From contig NZ_JACHGN010000029.1 of assembly GCF_014202315.1 (NCBI RefSeq), positions 1 to 64,000 on the forward strand: a DNA stretch of 64,000 nt. The letters are read 5' to 3'. Origin of the DNA: Thermocatellispora tengchongensis (lineage in GTDB: Bacteria; Actinomycetota; Actinomycetes; Streptosporangiales; Streptosporangiaceae). The notes below the pieces were generated by a model, which saw only the letters and a list, made by a program, of their open reading frames with translations, made no database searches and was not told where the DNA came from. Shown here piece after piece: positions 59,826 through 64,000 of the stretch (position 1 is the stretch's first letter; each line of letters opens with the position of its first letter). A program made the translations under genes and the position numbers.

Positions 59826-61319
59826 CTAGAGGATCGCGTCGAGCAGGCCCAGGGGCGGCGAGCCGAGGTCGAGCAGGGCCTTGTGGAAGCGTTGGAGGGT
59901 GAAGCCGGCGCCCCACTGCCGCCTGGCGCGGTCGCGCAGCGCCATGATGACGAGCTTGCCCCACGTGTAGCGGCCGTACGTGGGGTCGTAGGTGGCCCTG
60001 GCGGCCTCGGCCATGGCGGCGGGGCCGGCGAGGTGGGTGTCGGCGGCGAAGCGGCGGGCGCCCTCCTCCACGGTCATGGCGCCGGTGTGCACGCCGATCG
60101 CGCAGGCAAGGCGGGTGACCCGGACCAGGGCCTCCAGCCAGACGCCGATCTCGAAGCGGGGGTCGCCCGCCTCGAAGCCCTCCTCCACGCACACCTCCTC
60201 GGCGTAGTGGGCCCAGCCCTCGATGAAGGCGCTGCCCTGGAGGATGCGGCGGACGTCGCCGGGGGCGCGGCGCAGGGCGCGGGCGTGGGAGAAGTGGCCG
60301 GGGGCCACCTCGTGCACGGTGATGCCGGGCAGGGTGGTGGCGCTGAAGACCTCCAGCCACTCCTCGATGTCGCGCTGCGGCCAGGACGGGTCGGGCGGGG
60401 TGATGTGGTACCACGACGGGCCCTCGGGCTCGCCGGGCGCGGCCCAGCTCATCATGGCCATCGCCCAGCGCCGCGACTCGGGCGCCAGGCCGACCAGGCA
60501 CTCGCCGTCGTGGTACGGGACCAGGTCGCGCTCGCGGGTGAAGGCGATGGCCTTCTCGGTCCAGAACCTGGCCGCGTCGATCACGCCGTCGATCCCGGGG
60601 TGGTCCCGGACCAGCTCGCGGGCGACGTCCAGCGGGGGGCGGCCGGGCTCGCCGTAGCGGGCGCAGGCGGCGGTCAGGCGCTCCATCAGGCGGTCGCGCT
60701 CGGCGTCGGCCTGCTCGGCCAGGCGGCCGAGGTCCACGGGGAGGCCGTCGGTCGCGGCCAGCAGCGCGGCGAGCCCGTCGGCGCCGATCGAGGCGTCGGG
60801 GTCGCCGTCGGCGGCGGCCTTCTCGACGTGGGTCACCAGGGCGGCGTGCGCCTTGAGCGCGGCCTCGTCCGCGATGCCGGCGGCCAGGCCGCGTACCGCG
60901 CCCAGCAGCGCCGTCGCCACGGGGGCGCTCAGGTTGTCCAGGGACTTCAGGGAGGCGTGGATCGCGTCCGGCCACTGCGCCAGATGGGCCCGGCGGGCCG
61001 CGGCGCGCTCGGCCTCGGGGGCGTAGTCGCGGTCGTAGCAGGCCAGGTCGAGGTTGCCCAGGTGGTCCAGCAGGTTGCCGCGGTGCAGTTCCAGCTCTCC
61101 CAGGCGTACGCGCAGCGCCTGCTCGAAGATGCGCAGGTGGGCGGCGTCGTGGGGGTCGGCCGGGGCCGGGCCGTGGCCCAGGGCCGCCAGCCCGGCGCGC
61201 ACGCCCTCGGGGGAGAGGTCCTGCACCCGCCCGTCGTACTCGTGCCGGCCCGCCGCCTCGCGTACATCGGCCATCATCAGGTCGCACACCGCCCGCAGGC
61301 GCGCGTCGAGATCGCTCAT
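59826..61319 (-). CDS. DUF885 family predicted zinc hydrolase
   Basis: A 497-aa protein of the DUF885 family. The metal motif is HEVAPGH (336-342), an HExxxxH variant typical of this family, followed by IEGWAHYAEEV (about 366-376) with further ligands. Mostly helical and cytoplasmic (no signal peptide). Distant relation to M32/gluzincin peptidases has been proposed for the family. ATG 61319. Convergent with the HxlR gene. Substrate unknown. Confidence 0.88.
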   Translation of the reverse strand: MSDLDARLRAVCDLMMADVREAAGRHEYDGRVQDLSPEGVRAGLAALGHGPAPADPHDAAHLRIFEQALRVRLGELELHRGNLLDHLGNLDLACYDRDYAPEAERAAARRAHLAQWPDAIHASLKSLDNLSAPVATALLGAVRGLAAGIADEAALKAHAALVTHVEKAAADGDPDASIGADGLAALLAATDGLPVDLGRLAEQADAERDRLMERLTAACARYGEPGRPPLDVARELVRDHPGIDGVIDAARFWTEKAIAFTRERDLVPYHDGECLVGLAPESRRWAMAMMSWAAPGEPEGPSWYHITPPDPSWPQRDIEEWLEVFSATTLPGITVHEVAPGHFSHARALRRAPGDVRRILQGSAFIEGWAHYAEEVCVEEGFEAGDPRFEIGVWLEALVRVTRLACAIGVHTGAMTVEEGARRFAADTHLAGPAAMAEAARATYDPTYGRYTWGKLVIMALRDRARRQWGAGFTLQRFHKALLDLGSPPLGLLDAIL

Positions 61320-61352
61320 CCCCGGAACGCTATCCCCACGGCCCGCCGCTTG

Positions 61353-61390
61353 TCATCGGCCCTCATCGGCCCTCATCGGCCCTCATCGGC
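61353..61390. repeat. Short 10-bp tandem repeat
   Basis: TCATCGGCCC is repeated almost four times just upstream of the DUF885 gene. A nearby TTGAC-7 nt-GTCAA dyad (61441-61457) may be an operator or part of a promoter. Confidence 0.75.
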
Positions 61391-61505
61391 CGCCGGGGGC
61401 GACCGGCCGATCATGAACCGGTTTACTGATCGCAAAGTGATTGACGTAGGAGGTCAACCTGATCCCGGGGCCGTGCGTCAGGTGTAGGCACCATTCAGCA
61501 CGGGC

Positions 61506-61736
61506 ATGTACGGGCACGGAGGTCGATCAAGGGTGATCCGACGAGAGGTTCCCGCCGAGCGGGAAGCGCATCGAGCGCTCGACAAAGTACGACGGCAGGG
61601 GCCCGAGGCGGCCAGGGAGGAGACACTCCGGGTGCAGGCGGAGCTGGTCCGGCTGTACGGCTGGGAGGGGTACCAGACGCTGATGGCGCAGATGGAGTCG
61701 GATCTGGCCCGGCTCAGCGAACACCGGTCATACTAG
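61506..61736 (+). CDS. Small helical protein of unknown function
   Basis: A 76-aa acidic/basic helical product (EREAHRALDKVRRQG, then LVRLYGWEGYQTLMAQMES). The real start may be the GTG at 61533. No membrane span, no known motif. It lies between the divergent DUF885 gene and the kinase, with a fair codon pattern. Confidence 0.55.
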   Translation: MYGHGGRSRVIRREVPAEREAHRALDKVRRQGPEAAREETLRVQAELVRLYGWEGYQTLMAQMESDLARLSEHRSY

Positions 61737-61836
61737 GGGTGACGCCGAAGCGTCGCCGCCGGATGGTTACCAGGTCGTGCCCCCGTAGGTTCTCGGTCAG
61801 GTGGCCGTTGTCACCGCAAAGCGCCACAATCCCCTT

Positions 61837-64000
61837 ATGCCTTCTATCACGCCGCTGAGATCCGGAGACCCCACCCGACTGGGAGGCCATGATCTCCGCG
61901 GGCGACTGGGCGAAGGCGGGCAGGGCGTCGTCTATCTCGCGACCGACGCTCGCGGGAACCATGTCGCGGTCAAGTGGCTCCGGCCGGAACTGTCCGGCGA
62001 TCCGGTCATGGTGGAGCGCTTCGTGCGCGAGGTGGCGGTGGCCGAGCGGGTCGCCCCCTTCTGCACCGCGCAGGTCCTCGCCACCGGGGTCGAGAACGAC
62101 CGGCCGTACATCGTCAGCGAGTTCATCGAGGGGCCCTCGCTCCAGGCCGTGGTCACCGAGTCGGGGCCGCGCGCCGGCGCGAGCCTGCACCGGCTCGCGA
62201 TCGGCACGGCCACCGCGCTCGCGGCCATCCACCAGGCCGGGATCGTGCACCGCGACTTCAAGCCCGCGAACGTCATCCTCGCCTCCGACGGCCCGCGCGT
62301 CATCGACTTCGGCATCGCCAGGGCGCTGGACGCCACGTCCACGCTCAGCGCGATGCCGGTGGGCACGCCGGCGTACATGGCGCCGGAGCAGATCCTCGGC
62401 CACACGGTCGGCTCGGCGGCCGACATGTTCTCCTGGGGCAGCACCATGGTGTACGCCGCCAGCGGCCAGGCGCCGTTCGGCAGCGACACGCTCCCCGCGG
62501 TGATCAACCGGGTGCTGAACGCCGAGCCCGACCTGTCCAGCCTGGACGGGCCGCTGCGCGACCTGGTGGCCGCGTGCCTGCACAAGGACCCCGCCCAGCG
62601 CCCGTCGGCCGAGCAGGTGATCCTGCGCCTGCTGCAGCATCCGGTGTCCGCAGCGCCCAGCTCGCCCACGATCCTCCAGGAGGCCGCCGCCGCGGCGGCG
62701 GAGCAGCCGTCCAGCCCCGGCGGGCCCTCGTCCTTCCCGGGCGCGGGCGGGCCGCCGTCGGTGCCGAGGGCCGGTGGGCCGTCGTCGTTCCCGGGGGCCG
62801 GCGGGCCGTCGTCGGTGCCCGGAGCCGGTGGGCCGTCCTCGTTCCCGGGGGCGCACGGGCAGCCGCCCGTGTCGCAGCCGCAGGCCGCGGCCTGGGGGCC
62901 CGCGGGCAACACGCCGCAGCAGCAGCCCCACGGGCAGCCGGGCTACCCGCAGCAGCCGTACGGGCAGCCTCAGCCGCAGCAGCCGTACGGGCAGCAGCCG
63001 CAGGGATACCCGCAGCAGCAGCAGCACTACCAGCAGGCGCCGCCCGCCCCCTACGGCCACCAGCAGCCGCAGGGGTACCAGGGCTACCCGCAGCACGGCC
63101 CGCCGACGGTGCCCCGGCAGGGGGGCGGTGGCGGGCTGCGCGGCGGCACGATCGCGGCGATCGCCGGCGGGGCGCTCGCGGTCGTGCTGGTGGTCGTGCT
63201 CGTGGCCGTGGTGATCCGGAGCCAGGGCGGGGGCGGCGAGCCGCAGCCGACGGGCAGCCCGCTCGCGCAGCGCACCCCGAGCGCCACCCCGACCCCGACC
63301 CCGACGTCCACTCCGGTGCCGACGTCGAACCTGACCAAGACCACGCTGCCGGGCGGTGCCGGGATCACGCTCTACGAGCACCCCGACGACACGCTCGCGC
63401 TGACCTCGTACCAGATCCAGGACCCCAAGACCAAGGAGTGGGTCGACTACGCGCGGGCCTCGCTGACCGGCGACTACGCGAAGTACCCGAACAACTGGGA
63501 GTCCAAGGTCTCCCCCAACGGGCGCTACCTCGCCGCGCGGGGCAAGAACTACACCGACGACGGCTACGACTCGGTGGTGATCACCGACCGCGACACCGGC
63601 CAGCGGACCACGGTCAAGACCGTGCGCAAACCGCTGATCGCCAGCGTGTGGCTGTGGTCCAAGGACAGCACGCGGGTGCTGCTCGCGATCGAGCGCGAGG
63701 TCAGCACCGACAACTGGCGCACGGAGGGGTTCGTGATCGCCACGGTGGGCCAGACGGCCGCCGACGTGGTCACGATCAAGGACACCGCGGTGGACGAGTC
63801 GTACTACGGCTGGTACGGCCCCGGCGGCGGCACCGTGACGGTGGCCAAGGACGGCGACCAGGAGTCGCTGCGGGTCTACGACACCAACGGCACCGAGGTC
63901 CGCACGATCGACGGCATCGGCCACGTGCCCGACACGATGGACTTCTTCTCGCCCTCGGGCCGGCAGTTCGTCACCGACTGCCCCGGCGGCACCGCGCAGA
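61837..64000 (+). CDS. Membrane Ser/Thr protein kinase (PknB-like), cut by right edge
   Basis: Eukaryote-like kinase; at least 721 residues are visible and the gene continues past the window. Kinase domain (about 18-268): Gly loop GEGGQG (25-30), Lys46, HRDFKPAN with Asp140 and Asn145, DFG (157-159), and MAPEQIL. A Gly/Pro/Gln-rich juxtamembrane linker (about 290-430) with GGPSSFPGA and PQQPYGQ repeats precedes one transmembrane helix (about 438-460). The extracellular part (from 470) has a Thr/Pro stalk and a beta-propeller-like domain (SPNGRYLAARGKN, VITDRDTGQ). It may sense an extracytoplasmic signal. ATG 61837 lacks a clear ribosome site. Confidence 0.92.
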   Translation, partial: MPSITPLRSGDPTRLGGHDLRGRLGEGGQGVVYLATDARGNHVAVKWLRPELSGDPVMVERFVREVAVAERVAPFCTAQVLATGVENDRPYIVSEFIEGPSLQAVVTESGPRAGASLHRLAIGTATALAAIHQAGIVHRDFKPANVILASDGPRVIDFGIARALDATSTLSAMPVGTPAYMAPEQILGHTVGSAADMFSWGSTMVYAASGQAPFGSDTLPAVINRVLNAEPDLSSLDGPLRDLVAACLHKDPAQRPSAEQVILRLLQHPVSAAPSSPTILQEAAAAAAEQPSSPGGPSSFPGAGGPPSVPRAGGPSSFPGAGGPSSVPGAGGPSSFPGAHGQPPVSQPQAAAWGPAGNTPQQQPHGQPGYPQQPYGQPQPQQPYGQQPQGYPQQQQHYQQAPPAPYGHQQPQGYQGYPQHGPPTVPRQGGGGGLRGGTIAAIAGGALAVVLVVVLVAVVIRSQGGGGEPQPTGSPLAQRTPSATPTPTPTSTPVPTSNLTKTTLPGGAGITLYEHPDDTLALTSYQIQDPKTKEWVDYARASLTGDYAKYPNNWESKVSPNGRYLAARGKNYTDDGYDSVVITDRDTGQRTTVKTVRKPLIASVWLWSKDSTRVLLAIEREVSTDNWRTEGFVIATVGQTAADVVTIKDTAVDESYYGWYGPGGGTVTVAKDGDQESLRVYDTNGTEVRTIDGIGHVPDTMDFFSPSGRQFVTDCPGGTAQ

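Overview
The window is uniformly very GC-rich, with strong G/C at third codon positions, frequent GTG starts, ATGA/GTGA-type gene overlaps, a WhiB-family protein, PspC/toastrack envelope-stress genes and many C-rich intergenic repeats. This fits a filamentous actinomycete chromosome, most likely Streptosporangiales (Nonomuraea/Streptosporangium/Actinomadura type). The genus is inferred from gene style only.

Layout. 1-6.8 kb (minus strand): a class A PBP (cut by the window edge) behind a class A beta-lactamase, a degenerate repeat-rich gap, a CPBP membrane protease with a long disordered insert, a WhiB protein, a secreted zinc metallopeptidase, and a LuxR-type response regulator with a PspC-domain sensor kinase. 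Divergent from the kinase (6.9-9.3 kb) lie a PspC-toastrack membrane protein and a small membrane protein; together these form an envelope-stress locus. 9.4-15.8 kb: a form II CODH-like molybdenum hydroxylase operon (S-L-M), a perfect hairpin terminator, a coxG-like gene and a convergent FAD monooxygenase with two strong dyads at its promoter.

15.9-21.5 kb: an accessory island bounded by two near-identical ~100-bp C-rich repeats in opposite orientation. Just inside the left repeat are an IS256-type transposase scrap and a highly structured non-coding stretch. The island carries an XRE/TPR regulator of lower GC, a HATPase anti-sigma-like protein, four small unrecognised proteins and a divergent hydroxymethylbilane synthase (HemC) paralogue.

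21.7-45.5 kb: a 24-kb cell-surface glycopolymer locus. It holds a GT2-TagF (teichoic-acid polymerase) fusion, a GT4 glycosyltransferase, a sulfotransferase, a CDP-alcohol phosphatidyltransferase-like protein, two long GT2 enzymes, two methyltransferases, an unrecognised protein, and all six steps of CMP-pseudaminic acid synthesis (PseB, C, H, G, I, F). It ends in a tightly overlapping operon of acyl carrier protein, SDR, AMP-ligase, LuxE-like and LuxC-like proteins, i.e. a fatty-acyl activation/reduction module with no ketosynthase. The simplest reading is synthesis of a pseudaminate-containing teichoic acid or related wall polymer, with an acyl- or aldehyde-derived decoration that I cannot assign. 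Two NodB polysaccharide deacetylases follow.

47.3-64 kb: mostly housekeeping and regulatory genes: guaA, an amidohydrolase with altered metal ligands, a PIG-L deacetylase, recQ, a DUF4031 protein, an OmpR/EnvZ-type two-component pair, an HD-domain protein, an 18-bp tandem array, an ADP-ribosylglycohydrolase, an NmrA-like/HxlR divergent pair, a DUF885 hydrolase and a Ser/Thr kinase cut by the right edge. No tRNA, rRNA or CRISPR array was seen. The best candidates for something undescribed are the LuxC/LuxE-ACP module tied to the pseudaminate locus and the HemC-containing island.
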